A DNA stretch of 8,743 nt from Candidatus Dadabacteria bacterium (lineage in GTDB: Bacteria; Bdellovibrionota_C; UBA2361; J135): positions 1 through 8,743 of the forward strand of contig RFKT01000305.1 in the NCBI GenBank assembly GCA_003694225.1, given 5' to 3'. Each line of letters opens with the position of its first letter. The first letter of the stretch is position 1. A program made the translations under genes and the position numbers. Shown here in pieces: positions 1 to 6,697 of the stretch. The notes under the pieces are model-generated. The model saw only the letters and a list, made by a program, of their open reading frames with translations. It made no database searches and was not told the origin of the DNA.

Positions 1-899
1 TCATTGTAGGAGCTTTTTATCCTCTCTCTTACAGGAGATATTGAGATAAAGATAACCACTATGCAGGCGACTATGGGTACAACCCACTTTCTGTAATATA
101 CAGCGAGCATCAAAGTTATAGCACAAAAAACACCGAGCCATGGCCCCCGCTTTAGGTTCAAAAGAAGAGCTGAGAAGAGAAGAGGCAATATAAGTGATAT
201 CAGAGCAAAAGCCTTTTTTTTGTCTTCCTTAAGGACTAGGAACAGTGCGAATACCACCGCGAAAAAAGAAGCGACAGCAGAAGCGATATAAAAGGTTCTT
301 TCTTGTGAATGAGAGAGAAACCCGACAGATGAAAGCAGGAATGACATCAAAATAAATAAACCGATAAATCGCCCCCTGTAAGAATGCAACTTATTTCTGT
401 AGTAGAGGTGGAAAAACATCCCTAGGCATATGATGAGAGTTAAAGATAGCTGCCCTGATTCTGTTACCTTTCCTATCAGCAGGCCTTGGTAGTGTTTTGG
501 AAGGGACGGGGCTATCACGGTATAAAGAGAAGCCACGCCTTGGCCTGCTGCAAGGGGCCATAGTAGCGCAGAGTAAGAGCGCGACGCCGCCGCGTCATAT
601 GCGATCTTCATGATGTAAGAAACAGCAAATAATCTTAAGATCTTTACCGAACATGTAAACGGATTTACCGCAAAGAAACAGGAGATAAGAGATACTGCCA
701 GCCATATAGCAAATGGCTGATAAACCCTTAAAATGCCAGTTTCTTTTGATGTCTGGCGCTTAAGCCGCAACTCCCTGTAAATGGAGAGTAGTATTAAAGG
801 GATCAGGAAGCAGTAGGCTAAAGATAGCTTTATTGGTATAAAAAAAGCAAAAAGTGCAGATAAAACAGAGTATAATGTATCAGTCCAGTGTCTATTCAT
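1..899 (-). CDS. O-antigen ligase / polymerase family membrane protein (Wzy_C-like), C-terminus cut by window edge
   Basis: On the minus strand an open frame runs from ATG at 899 to the left edge (299 codons, no stop). The translation is strongly hydrophobic, with about ten predicted membrane segments starting near residues 10-30. The motif LKRGPWLGV (Arg251-Gly252-x-Trp254-Leu-Gly256) matches the R-G-x-W-L-G signature of the Wzy_C/O-antigen ligase family, and the following segment ends in SPVRERI, as often seen after that motif. Such proteins act in the inner membrane, facing the periplasm, and join undecaprenyl-linked glycan to lipid A-core or to protein, or polymerise it. No Shine-Dalgarno sequence precedes ATG 899; a TTG at 935 is in frame, but the short polar N-terminus before the first membrane segment favours 899. 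Ligase and Wzy polymerase cannot be told apart from this fragment. The family call is firm. Confidence 0.82.
   Translation of the reverse strand, partial: MNRHWTDTLYSVLSALFAFFIPIKLSLAYCFLIPLILLSIYRELRLKRQTSKETGILRVYQPFAIWLAVSLISCFFAVNPFTCSVKILRLFAVSYIMKIAYDAAASRSYSALLWPLAAGQGVASLYTVIAPSLPKHYQGLLIGKVTESGQLSLTLIICLGMFFHLYYRNKLHSYRGRFIGLFILMSFLLSSVGFLSHSQERTFYIASAVASFFAVVFALFLVLKEDKKKAFALISLILPLLFSALLLNLKRGPWLGVFCAITLMLAVYYRKWVVPIVACIVVIFISISPVRERIKSSYN
871..876 (+). promoter_or_regulatory. candidate -10 element for the exported BamE-like gene
   Basis: A perfect TATAAT lies 37 bp before the ATG at 914 and would place transcription start near 883, leaving a short leader that contains the ribosome binding site. 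No good -35 hexamer is present at 16-18 bp spacing, so the site rests on the -10 alone. It lies inside the 5' coding part of the divergent ligase-family gene. Confidence 0.35.
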
Positions 900-900
900 C

Positions 901-911
901 AGGAGAAGGAG
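901..911 (+). promoter_or_regulatory. ribosome binding site fixing the start at 914
   Basis: The purine-rich AGGAGAAGGAG directly precedes AAATG and is the strongest Shine-Dalgarno sequence on the + strand here. It selects ATG 914 over the in-frame upstream codon at 854, which would prepend 20 residues to an otherwise normal signal peptide. Confidence 0.7.
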
Positions 912-913
912 AA

Positions 914-1315
914 ATGAATAACGGCTCTTTGTCAAGTAAGAGTCTGTGGAAAGCCATGTTTGGAGTTTTTATTATCTCTATATGCGGCTTTGATAGCGCA
1001 TTTGCCACCCGCCATGCCCTTATAGGTGTCCATAAGGGCATGGCATATTCGGATGTGTTAAAAACCGCTGGAAGACCTGATGGAAAGGAAGAATATGAGG
1101 TTAGTCGTAAGGAGAGATGGTTTTACGGCAAAGATTTCGTAGAGTTTGTAGAAGGAAAGGTTTCAGTAGTTTTCATAGCTGGAGAACAGAAAACGGAGAG
1201 AAGCCCTGCCCATAAGAACGCCCCAGTTACACCTAAAAGGCGGCATGTTAATGCAGAGACAGGCAAAGCTGATGTGGTTGAAGAGATCCTAAGGGATATA
1301 ATGGATAAGGGCTAA
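914..1315 (+). CDS. small exported protein with BamE/SmpA-like pattern
   Basis: 133 residues. Residues 1-31 form a Sec signal peptide: Lys9 and Lys13, a hydrophobic core at about 14-23, then AFA before a predicted signal peptidase I cut at 31/32. The Cys at 24 is not in a lipobox, so it is probably not a lipoprotein. Mature residues about 36-90 read as G-x-H-K-G-M, D-V-L-K-T-A-G-R-P-D, a Trp-Tyr pair, then V-E-F-V-E-G-K-V. This resembles the SmpA/OmlA (BamE) or DUF2845 pattern of a helix followed by a small beta sheet. The C-terminal 40 residues are polar, Lys/Arg-rich and probably disordered. It starts 14 bp from the divergent ligase-family gene and ends 114 bp before the alpha-oxoamine synthase homologue. 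Periplasmic location is well supported; the fold is a weak-pattern inference and no function is assigned. Confidence 0.72.
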   Translation: MNNGSLSSKSLWKAMFGVFIISICGFDSAFATRHALIGVHKGMAYSDVLKTAGRPDGKEEYEVSRKERWFYGKDFVEFVEGKVSVVFIAGEQKTERSPAHKNAPVTPKRRHVNAETGKADVVEEILRDIMDKG

Positions 1316-1393
1316 TTTATTCCGCCCACCATTATGGAGATTTTCTCTGGCTATCTGCGTGTTCGAAAAGAAAGCGAGTAGAACATTGTCCTC

Positions 1394-1422
1394 TTGAACT
1401 GCGGTTTTACACGGATTAGTAT
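1394..1422 (+). promoter_or_regulatory. weak candidate promoter just before the alpha-oxoamine synthase homologue
   Basis: TTGAAC (1394-1399) and TAGTAT (1417-1422) are 17 bp apart, each matching 4 of 6 consensus bases. Transcription would begin at about 1429-1430, on the ATG itself, giving a leaderless message. That would fit the absence of a Shine-Dalgarno sequence, but two 4/6 matches can arise by chance. Confidence 0.2.
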
Positions 1423-1429
1423 ACGCCTT

Positions 1430-2596
1430 ATGCGGAAGAGGATCAGAAAAGAATTAGCTGAATTGGCTGAAAGGAGCGATCTCAGAGAGTTCCATGTAAG
1501 AACATCACAAAAGCCAGCCAAAATATCTATAAGAGGGAAGAATCTCATTGATTTTACAAACAGGGACTTTTTGAATCTTAACCATGATAAATCCTTTAGG
1601 CGAGCTTTCCAAAAGGAGGTGGAACTTTCCGGAATTGGGGCAGGTTCTTCGAGGGGGTGTTCCGGCACACTGTCAGCGCACGTTGCTTTGGAAAAGAGAG
1701 TGGCAGAGTTTTTGGGGCAGGAAGCTTCTCTGATTTTTTCTTCTCTAAACCAAGTTGAGCTTTCTATTATTTCTTCTCTCTTGTTGGAGGGGGATTGCAT
1801 AATTGTGGATGAACGCGTTCAAGGTTCTGTTGGTGATGCAGCGTACCTGATGAACGTGGATGCCGTTCACTATGACAGCGCTGACCCTGATACCCTTATC
1901 AAGACTATAGAGTCAACGGGAATGTACAACAAAAGGCTTATCTTCTGCCATGCTGTAAATCCAGCCACTGGGGATGTGGTTGATGTTCGCTCCATAGCTG
2001 AAATCTCATTTAGATATTCTATTCCGCTTATAGTCGATGAATCTTACTCTATAGGGATCTTGGGACTTCGCGGGGCAGGAGCATGTGAGAGATTTAATAT
2101 CAGCGATGAGGTGTTTTGCATATATGGATCGTTAGGGACAGGACTTGGTGGATATGGGGCATTCGCCGCTGGCTCAACACAACTTGTGACATATATAGCA
2201 AATCGGTCTTACACCTTTTTGAATGAAACAGCATTTCCGCCACCCCTTGCAGCTGCGATTGCAAAGGGTATAGATGTTATAGAGCTTGAGCCCGCAAAGC
2301 GCGAAAGGATCCATGAGTATAACAAAATTATACGCAATGCATTGCAGAAATTGGGTCTCCGTGTATCAGACAGCTTTGAGAGCGCGATGGTGGGAATTCC
2401 CTTCTCTGATCGTGGAATTGCAGAAGATGTGGCTGAAGGGCTTTTTCAGAAGGGGTTTTTGGTAGAAGTAGTCCCTTCAAGGGAGATTCTGGCATCCAGC
2501 GGAGTGTTAAGGCTTATCTTAAACAGCGCTCACAAGATGAAACAGATCGATGATTTTATAGCTACTTTTGCTGATATTTACAATAGAACGGTATAA
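1430..2596 (+). CDS. alpha-oxoamine synthase-fold protein lacking the PLP lysine (probable pseudoenzyme)
   Basis: 388 residues from ATG 1430, the usual length for BioF/Kbl/serine palmitoyltransferase. A TTG at 1394 would add 12 residues; neither start has a clear Shine-Dalgarno sequence. Family landmarks run in order: the GAGSSRGCSGT glycine-rich loop with the following SAH..LE, the VDES segment with the pyridine-binding Asp203, G-x-x-G-x-x-G-A-G after it, the YGSLGTGLGG segment, and LRLILNSAH near the C-terminus with the probable substrate-carboxylate Arg. Key residues are altered. The Schiff-base lysine of GTLGKALGG is Thr237 (codon ACA), the His of the DxxH motif is Tyr206, and the PLP-stacking His of the NHAS segment is Gln131. 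Family members normally condense an acyl-CoA with an amino acid; this protein should not form the internal aldimine. It may be a regulatory or partner subunit, as LCB1 is in eukaryotes. It lies 19 bp upstream of a membrane glycosyltransferase, probably in one transcript. Confidence 0.85.
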   Translation: MRKRIRKELAELAERSDLREFHVRTSQKPAKISIRGKNLIDFTNRDFLNLNHDKSFRRAFQKEVELSGIGAGSSRGCSGTLSAHVALEKRVAEFLGQEASLIFSSLNQVELSIISSLLLEGDCIIVDERVQGSVGDAAYLMNVDAVHYDSADPDTLIKTIESTGMYNKRLIFCHAVNPATGDVVDVRSIAEISFRYSIPLIVDESYSIGILGLRGAGACERFNISDEVFCIYGSLGTGLGGYGAFAAGSTQLVTYIANRSYTFLNETAFPPPLAAAIAKGIDVIELEPAKRERIHEYNKIIRNALQKLGLRVSDSFESAMVGIPFSDRGIAEDVAEGLFQKGFLVEVVPSREILASSGVLRLILNSAHKMKQIDDFIATFADIYNRTV

Positions 2597-2615
2597 GCCT
2601 AACACAATAAATGTG

Positions 2616-4091
2616 ATGAACAGAGATTCTTTAAGGGTACAAGGAGTCCAGAGAACACTCTATGCCGGAGCGCTGATTACGCTTGTCCTCTGCTTTGGAT
2701 GCGTATTTTCCCCATCAATCCTTAATTGGGATGAGGGTTACTACATTAATACGGCGCTTGGCTTTGCTTCTGACGGTTCTCTTTCTGTTAAGATGTGGAA
2801 ATTGCCTAATGCCGGAACTCTTATAAATGGGGGTGGGCAAGGATATGGGTTTTTGATCTATCTTATCTTTTTGAAATTAACGGGCAATTCCGTTCATTAT
2901 GCGAGGCTTTTTGCTTATCTCTTTGCGGGGTTGTCCCTTTGGCTATGCTTTAGGTTCGTCTCTAGTATTGCTGGGAAAAATGCAGGCATATTTGCCTCAG
3001 CTTTTTATGCTGTCTCTATAGTTTTTTTTCACTTTATATCAGCAAGGTTTGACGCTGTTGCAATAGCGGTGACATTTTTACTCCTCATCGCTTTTAAGAA
3101 GGTTAGCAAGACCAATTCAGCACTGGCTCACGCATCTTTAGGCGCGTTGCTTGTCTTAGGGCTTGAGTTCCATGTAAATATCGCTGCAGTGATTTTCGCA
3201 GTTTCATGCCTTTATATATGCGCTCTACTATGGAAAAGGATATTAGGTAGAGAGTTTTTTGGCTTTTCCGTCACTGTTAAAAACGGAATAAGCTTTTTTT
3301 GTGCTCTTGCCATCTGTTCCACTATCTATATTTATCTTCACTTTGCTAATGGCTCAGAGGCCTTTTTTATCATCACGAGATCGTGCCTTCAATGCGGAAT
3401 CCCCTTTCCGCAAAGGGAGTATATAAGGTTTAGTGATCTTATTTCTAGGTATAGCTTGGAGTTTGCCTTTGTTGCTGTTTCTTTTATCTGGGCTGCATTT
3501 AGGCCGTCTTTATACCTGTGGCTCTTTGTATTTTCTCTCCTTTTTTTCATTGCGTTTATCCCCCCTCACTATGAATTTTTTCTCTGGCCTGTTGTCTCGC
3601 CCCTCGTCGGAGAATTTTTAGAATGGGCTGTATTAAAGAATAGCAGGGTAACAGGGAAAATCGTTTTGTTCGGACTTTTTTTGGTTTGGTTTAGAACTGT
3701 GGCTGTCTCCCTTGATAGGATTACCCCTAGTGGAAAGGCAATGAGCATTATTGATGCGGCACGCTGTGTAAGAAACCACTCTTCAAATAAGGATACCGTG
3801 CTGGCTCCTGCACCTTATTTCATATATTTAAGGGACTATATAAATTTTGTAGAGCTTGGAAGTGGCATGAAATACGCTGCTCTTTTGAGTGGTAAAAATC
3901 TCGAAGGTTTTAGCCATGTGAAATTTTTGGAAGAAGTAAACCCAAAGATTGTTTGGATTGGGAAATCAGATTGGCGCGCTAGTGAAGATATAGCTGAAGC
4001 TTATGTAAGAAGCCACTCCTGTAATGAAATCTGCATTGATAGTGGCGATAGAAGCAAAGCTCCAGCTGGTAAGATCTATAGCTGCCGCTAA
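2616..4091 (+). CDS. GT39-like (PMT_2/ArnT type) integral membrane glycosyltransferase
   Basis: 491 residues from ATG 2616; a TTG at 2568 inside the preceding gene is in frame but less likely. No clear ribosome binding site is seen, so translation may be coupled to the gene ending 19 bp upstream. After the first membrane segment (about 15-31) the motif NWDEGYY puts an acidic pair, Asp39-Glu40, in the first periplasmic loop, where GT-C enzymes of the GT39/PMT_2 type have their catalytic acid. SARFDA about 120 residues later and HYEFFLWP in the middle-to-late part also match the family. Ten or eleven membrane segments are followed by a soluble tail of about 110 residues. Such enzymes transfer a sugar from a polyprenyl-phosphate donor to lipid A, another lipid, glycan or protein on the periplasmic face. 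Donor and acceptor cannot be read from sequence. The divergent ligase-family gene suggests an envelope glycan role. Confidence 0.8.
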   Translation: MNRDSLRVQGVQRTLYAGALITLVLCFGCVFSPSILNWDEGYYINTALGFASDGSLSVKMWKLPNAGTLINGGGQGYGFLIYLIFLKLTGNSVHYARLFAYLFAGLSLWLCFRFVSSIAGKNAGIFASAFYAVSIVFFHFISARFDAVAIAVTFLLLIAFKKVSKTNSALAHASLGALLVLGLEFHVNIAAVIFAVSCLYICALLWKRILGREFFGFSVTVKNGISFFCALAICSTIYIYLHFANGSEAFFIITRSCLQCGIPFPQREYIRFSDLISRYSLEFAFVAVSFIWAAFRPSLYLWLFVFSLLFFIAFIPPHYEFFLWPVVSPLVGEFLEWAVLKNSRVTGKIVLFGLFLVWFRTVAVSLDRITPSGKAMSIIDAARCVRNHSSNKDTVLAPAPYFIYLRDYINFVELGSGMKYAALLSGKNLEGFSHVKFLEEVNPKIVWIGKSDWRASEDIAEAYVRSHSCNEICIDSGDRSKAPAGKIYSCR

Positions 4092-4239
4092 AGCGCTCAA
4101 AAGACCCGTCAATAAGATTTCAGAAAAAATTTCTAATCTAGCCACGCAGATTTATTCACACTATTATTAACCTATTGATATTGTTGAGTTGATCGAGTAT
4201 GCAAAAAATTCAAACCTTTTGTTTAAGGATTTAATCTAT
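4092..4239. other. non-coding gap before pilD
   Basis: AT-rich gap with no convincing gene, terminator or promoter. AGAAA/TTTCT near 4120 forms only an AT stem. TTGATA at 4175-4180 is a fair -35, but the hexamer 17 bp downstream (TATGCA) is poor. AAGGA at 4225-4229 is the likely ribosome binding site of pilD. Confidence 0.5.
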
Positions 4240-5112
4240 ATGGATATGTCAACAACAACTCTCTTTATAGCGCTTCTGGCCGGGCTTGCAGCCGGAAGCT
4301 TCATGAATGTTATTATTTACCGGCTTCCTGCAGGAAGAGAAGAGCTTTACGAAGACTCTCCGTACTATAGAGAGGGCGAAGAGCAGATAAGGTTAACCCT
4401 AAATGAGCCAAAGAGATCTATCTGCCCCAAGTGTAAACACTCGCTTCCGTGGAAATACACAATTCCGGTAATTAGTTGGGTGCTTTTGCGGGGCAGGTGT
4501 GCTTATTGTTCGCACAAAATACCGTTTAGGTATACATTTGTTGAGCTTATTACAGCAGCCCTTTTTGTGCTTTCCGTCTCAATGTTTGGCGGCCTTACTC
4601 CGACTTCTGTGGGTGTAATTGTCTTTTCATGTGCTTTAATAGTTATATCTTTTATTGATTATGACCATTATATCATCCCTAATGTAATTTCAATTCCAGG
4701 AGTCTTTATAGGGATTGCCCTTGCAGGCTTGAACCAGTTCACTGGCATTCTAAAGTGGCCGTTTGCCCCAGATCTACTTTCCTCTGGCTATGGCATATTG
4801 ATTGGAGGAGGATTTCTCTGGCTTGTTGCTTTCCTATATTACCTTATAAGGAAAACCCAAGGGCTTGGGATGGGGGATGTAAAGCTACTTGCTATGACAG
4901 GAGCTTTCCTTGGGCCGGAAGCGGCATATTATACTATTCTTGTCGGATCTATACTCGGCTCAATAGTAGGGATAATACTCATTGTATTTTATGGGAAAAA
5001 AACCACACATCAGATCCCTTTTGGCCCGTATCTGGCGGGCGCAACACTACTATATATCTTTACATCAAGCCACATAATGACAGGGTTTGAAGGGGTGCTA
5101 GCGGTGAGGTGA
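4240..5112 (+). CDS. pilD: prepilin peptidase / N-methyltransferase (type IV leader peptidase, PilD/GspO)
   Basis: 290 residues, full length for the family. Start ATG 4240 follows AAGGA by 10 bp and begins just before the first membrane segment; an in-frame TTG at 4189 lacks a ribosome binding site. The N-terminal domain has AAGSFMNVIIYRLP, then a zinc-type four-cysteine set, Cys62-x2-Cys65 and Cys87-x2-Cys90, as in bifunctional enzymes that cleave the prepilin leader and methylate the new N-terminus. The A24 aspartyl protease core follows: FIDYDHYIIPN around Asp140/Asp142 and GLGMGDVKL with Asp213, the two catalytic-aspartate motifs. About eight membrane segments are expected. It acts in the inner membrane on type IV pilins or type II secretion pseudopilins. 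Its stop overlaps the next gene's start by 4 bp, indicating co-translation with the sigma-54 response regulator. No pilin gene is in view. Confidence 0.95.
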   Translation: MDMSTTTLFIALLAGLAAGSFMNVIIYRLPAGREELYEDSPYYREGEEQIRLTLNEPKRSICPKCKHSLPWKYTIPVISWVLLRGRCAYCSHKIPFRYTFVELITAALFVLSVSMFGGLTPTSVGVIVFSCALIVISFIDYDHYIIPNVISIPGVFIGIALAGLNQFTGILKWPFAPDLLSSGYGILIGGGFLWLVAFLYYLIRKTQGLGMGDVKLLAMTGAFLGPEAAYYTILVGSILGSIVGIILIVFYGKKTTHQIPFGPYLAGATLLYIFTSSHIMTGFEGVLAVR

Positions 5113-6539
5113 GCATGGAAGAGCTTAGGCTTTCAGTATTAGTCATAGAGGATGACGAGACCCTTAGGGAGACCTTGGAAGAGGCTTTAAGCTACGAAGG
5201 ATATAACGTTACCAGTTTAGCTAAGGGAGAAGATGGACTCTCCCTCCTAGAAAAAACTCACTTTGATATTGTCCTATGCGATCTTAAGCTTCCGGGCATA
5301 AACGGCATGGAGTTTATAGATCTAAGCAGGGAGCTTAACACAGAGCCTACCATCATACTTATGACTGCTTATGGTGACAAAAAAACCGCCATCAATGCGC
5401 TGAGAAGAGGAGCTTATGATTACTTGGCAAAACCATTTGATATTGACGAGCTTATCCTGACTCTAAAGAAAGTGGAAGAACGCGAAAAGTTAAGAGCCGA
5501 AAATAGAACGCTCAAAGGGCTCTCTCATTCTCAAGGAAAATTCTCAAATATAATAGGTGAGAGCAAACCGATGCAGGATATTTTTGAGAAGGTCAGAAGG
5601 ATTGCCCCCTTTAAGACTACTATATTGATCACGGGGGAGTCTGGCACTGGGAAAGAGTTATTGGCAAATGCAATCCATAGGAATTCACCGCGCGCTGGCA
5701 AGCCTATGGTTACTGTTAACTGTGGAGCTATTCCAGAGAACCTTATAGAGTCAGAACTCTTCGGTCATAAAATGGGGGCTTTTACGGATGCGATCCGAGA
5801 TCGTAAGGGGCTATTGGAGGAGGCAAACGGTGGAACGGTTTTTTTAGATGAGATAGGAGAGCTTCCCCTCCACCTTCAGGTCAAACTTCTAAGGGTTCTT
5901 CAGGAGAGTAAGCTAAGAAGGGTTGGAGAAGAACAGCTTAGAGAGATTGATATCAGAGTTTTAGCGGCTACACATAAAGATTTAGAGAAAGAGGTTGCGG
6001 CTGGAAGATTCCGAGAAGACCTTTACTATAGGCTTAATGTGGTTCAAATATGCATACCTGCCCTGAGAAACAGGCCTGAGGATATCCCAGCGCTTGTTAG
6101 GCACTTTATCAAAAAGTACAACCGCAAATTAGGGACTAAGATAAGAGATATATCTCCTGAGGTGAAAAAATGCTTTATGAAATATCCGTGGAAGGGAAAT
6201 ATACGAGAGCTAGAAAACTGCATTGAGAGAGGAATAATATTGGCAAACTCAGATGTTATAGATTTAGATGCAATACCTGAAAAGATATCAGCTTACCATT
6301 CTGGCTCTAGAGCGATTGAAACCTCGTTAGGGAGAGATATTGGAGATAAGGATTCGTTATCTATTAAGGAAAGGGTTAGAGAGCTTGAAACAAATCTCAT
6401 CTTAAAGGCTCTGGAAAGAACAGGTGGAAACCGCACTCATGCGGCAAAGCTCCTTGAGATAAGCCATAGAACGCTTTTGTATAAACTCAAAGAGTATGGA
6501 CTTACAGAAGCTTATAGAGTTAGAAGGAGCAAAAACTAA
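5109..6539 (+). CDS. sigma-54-dependent response regulator (NtrC/PilR/AtoC type)
   Basis: 476 residues. GTG 5109 overlaps the pilD stop (GTGA); ATG 5115 in the same frame is the alternative. Residues about 8-125 form the receiver domain with acidic Asp15-Asp16, phosphoacceptor Asp58, Thr86 and Lys108. The AAA+ domain follows: Walker A GESGTGKE (176-183, Lys182), the sigma-54 contact loop GAFTDA (223-228), Walker B FLDEIGE with Asp247-Glu248, the arginine region GRFREDLYYRLNV, and sensor II YPWKGNIRELEN near 359. A C-terminal Fis-type helix-turn-helix is seen at about 425-470 (GGNRTHAAKLLE, HRTLLYKLKEYGL). When phosphorylated it should activate sigma-54 promoters. Coupling to pilD suggests control of pilus or secretion genes, as PilR does, but no partner kinase is present and the exact orthologue is not assigned. 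GAFTDA instead of GAFTGA is a variant also met in functional members as far as I recall. Confidence 0.93.
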   Translation: MSMEELRLSVLVIEDDETLRETLEEALSYEGYNVTSLAKGEDGLSLLEKTHFDIVLCDLKLPGINGMEFIDLSRELNTEPTIILMTAYGDKKTAINALRRGAYDYLAKPFDIDELILTLKKVEEREKLRAENRTLKGLSHSQGKFSNIIGESKPMQDIFEKVRRIAPFKTTILITGESGTGKELLANAIHRNSPRAGKPMVTVNCGAIPENLIESELFGHKMGAFTDAIRDRKGLLEEANGGTVFLDEIGELPLHLQVKLLRVLQESKLRRVGEEQLREIDIRVLAATHKDLEKEVAAGRFREDLYYRLNVVQICIPALRNRPEDIPALVRHFIKKYNRKLGTKIRDISPEVKKCFMKYPWKGNIRELENCIERGIILANSDVIDLDAIPEKISAYHSGSRAIETSLGRDIGDKDSLSIKERVRELETNLILKALERTGGNRTHAAKLLEISHRTLLYKLKEYGLTEAYRVRRSKN

Positions 6540-6596
6540 CTGCAAGAAAGTGCTTTTAATGGAGTATTTCTCCTAATAAGCTGAATTTTCTACTAC

Positions 6597-6642
6597 TCCC
6601 TCATGCCGGTTTGTGTGGGTTTACACCTTCGATAAAGAGGGA
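6597..6642 (+). repeat. nested inverted repeat upstream of the DUF4124 gene (possible operator)
   Basis: An outer 6-bp inverted repeat, TCCCTC (6597-6602) and GAGGGA (6637-6642), encloses an inner one, GTGT (6613-6616) and ACAC (6623-6626). The inner right arm lies in the candidate -35 hexamer and the outer right arm abuts the -10. Because nearly all of it would be upstream of the transcription start, a DNA operator is likelier than an RNA structure. The arms are short, so chance is possible. Confidence 0.35.
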
Positions 6643-6648
6643 TATATA
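6620..6648 (+). promoter_or_regulatory. candidate sigma-70 promoter for the DUF4124 gene
   Basis: TTTACA (6620-6625, 5 of 6 to TTGACA) and TATATA (6643-6648, 4 of 6 to TATAAT) are exactly 17 bp apart. Transcription would begin near 6655, giving a leader of about 43 nt before ATG 6698. This is the best-spaced promoter-like pair I noticed. Confidence 0.45.
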
Positions 6649-6697
6649 AAAAGTATTGTATAGTGATAAGGGATATTATCTTACTGACGGTGCCAAG

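Noticed and set aside
854..913. Longer N-terminus for the exported protein starting at 854
   Set aside because: Strong AGGAGAAGGAG before ATG 914 and a normal signal peptide from there; the extension also overlaps the -10 candidate.
1351..1800. 149-codon open frame on the minus strand
   Set aside because: It lies antisense within the synthase homologue, has a low-complexity Ser/Arg composition and no recognisable domain or ribosome binding site.
1394..2596. Active BioF, Kbl or serine palmitoyltransferase
   Set aside because: The overall fold matches, but the Schiff-base Lys and two active-site His are substituted, so an active-synthase annotation would mislead.
6561..6573. GGAG-TATTT-CTCC as terminator of the response regulator
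   Set aside because: Only a 4-bp stem, flanks do not pair and no T-run follows.
6597..6697. Riboswitch (for example cyclic di-GMP GEMM class) before the DUF4124 gene
   Set aside because: The conserved GEMM core sequences are absent, and most of the inverted repeat would be upstream of the predicted transcript start.
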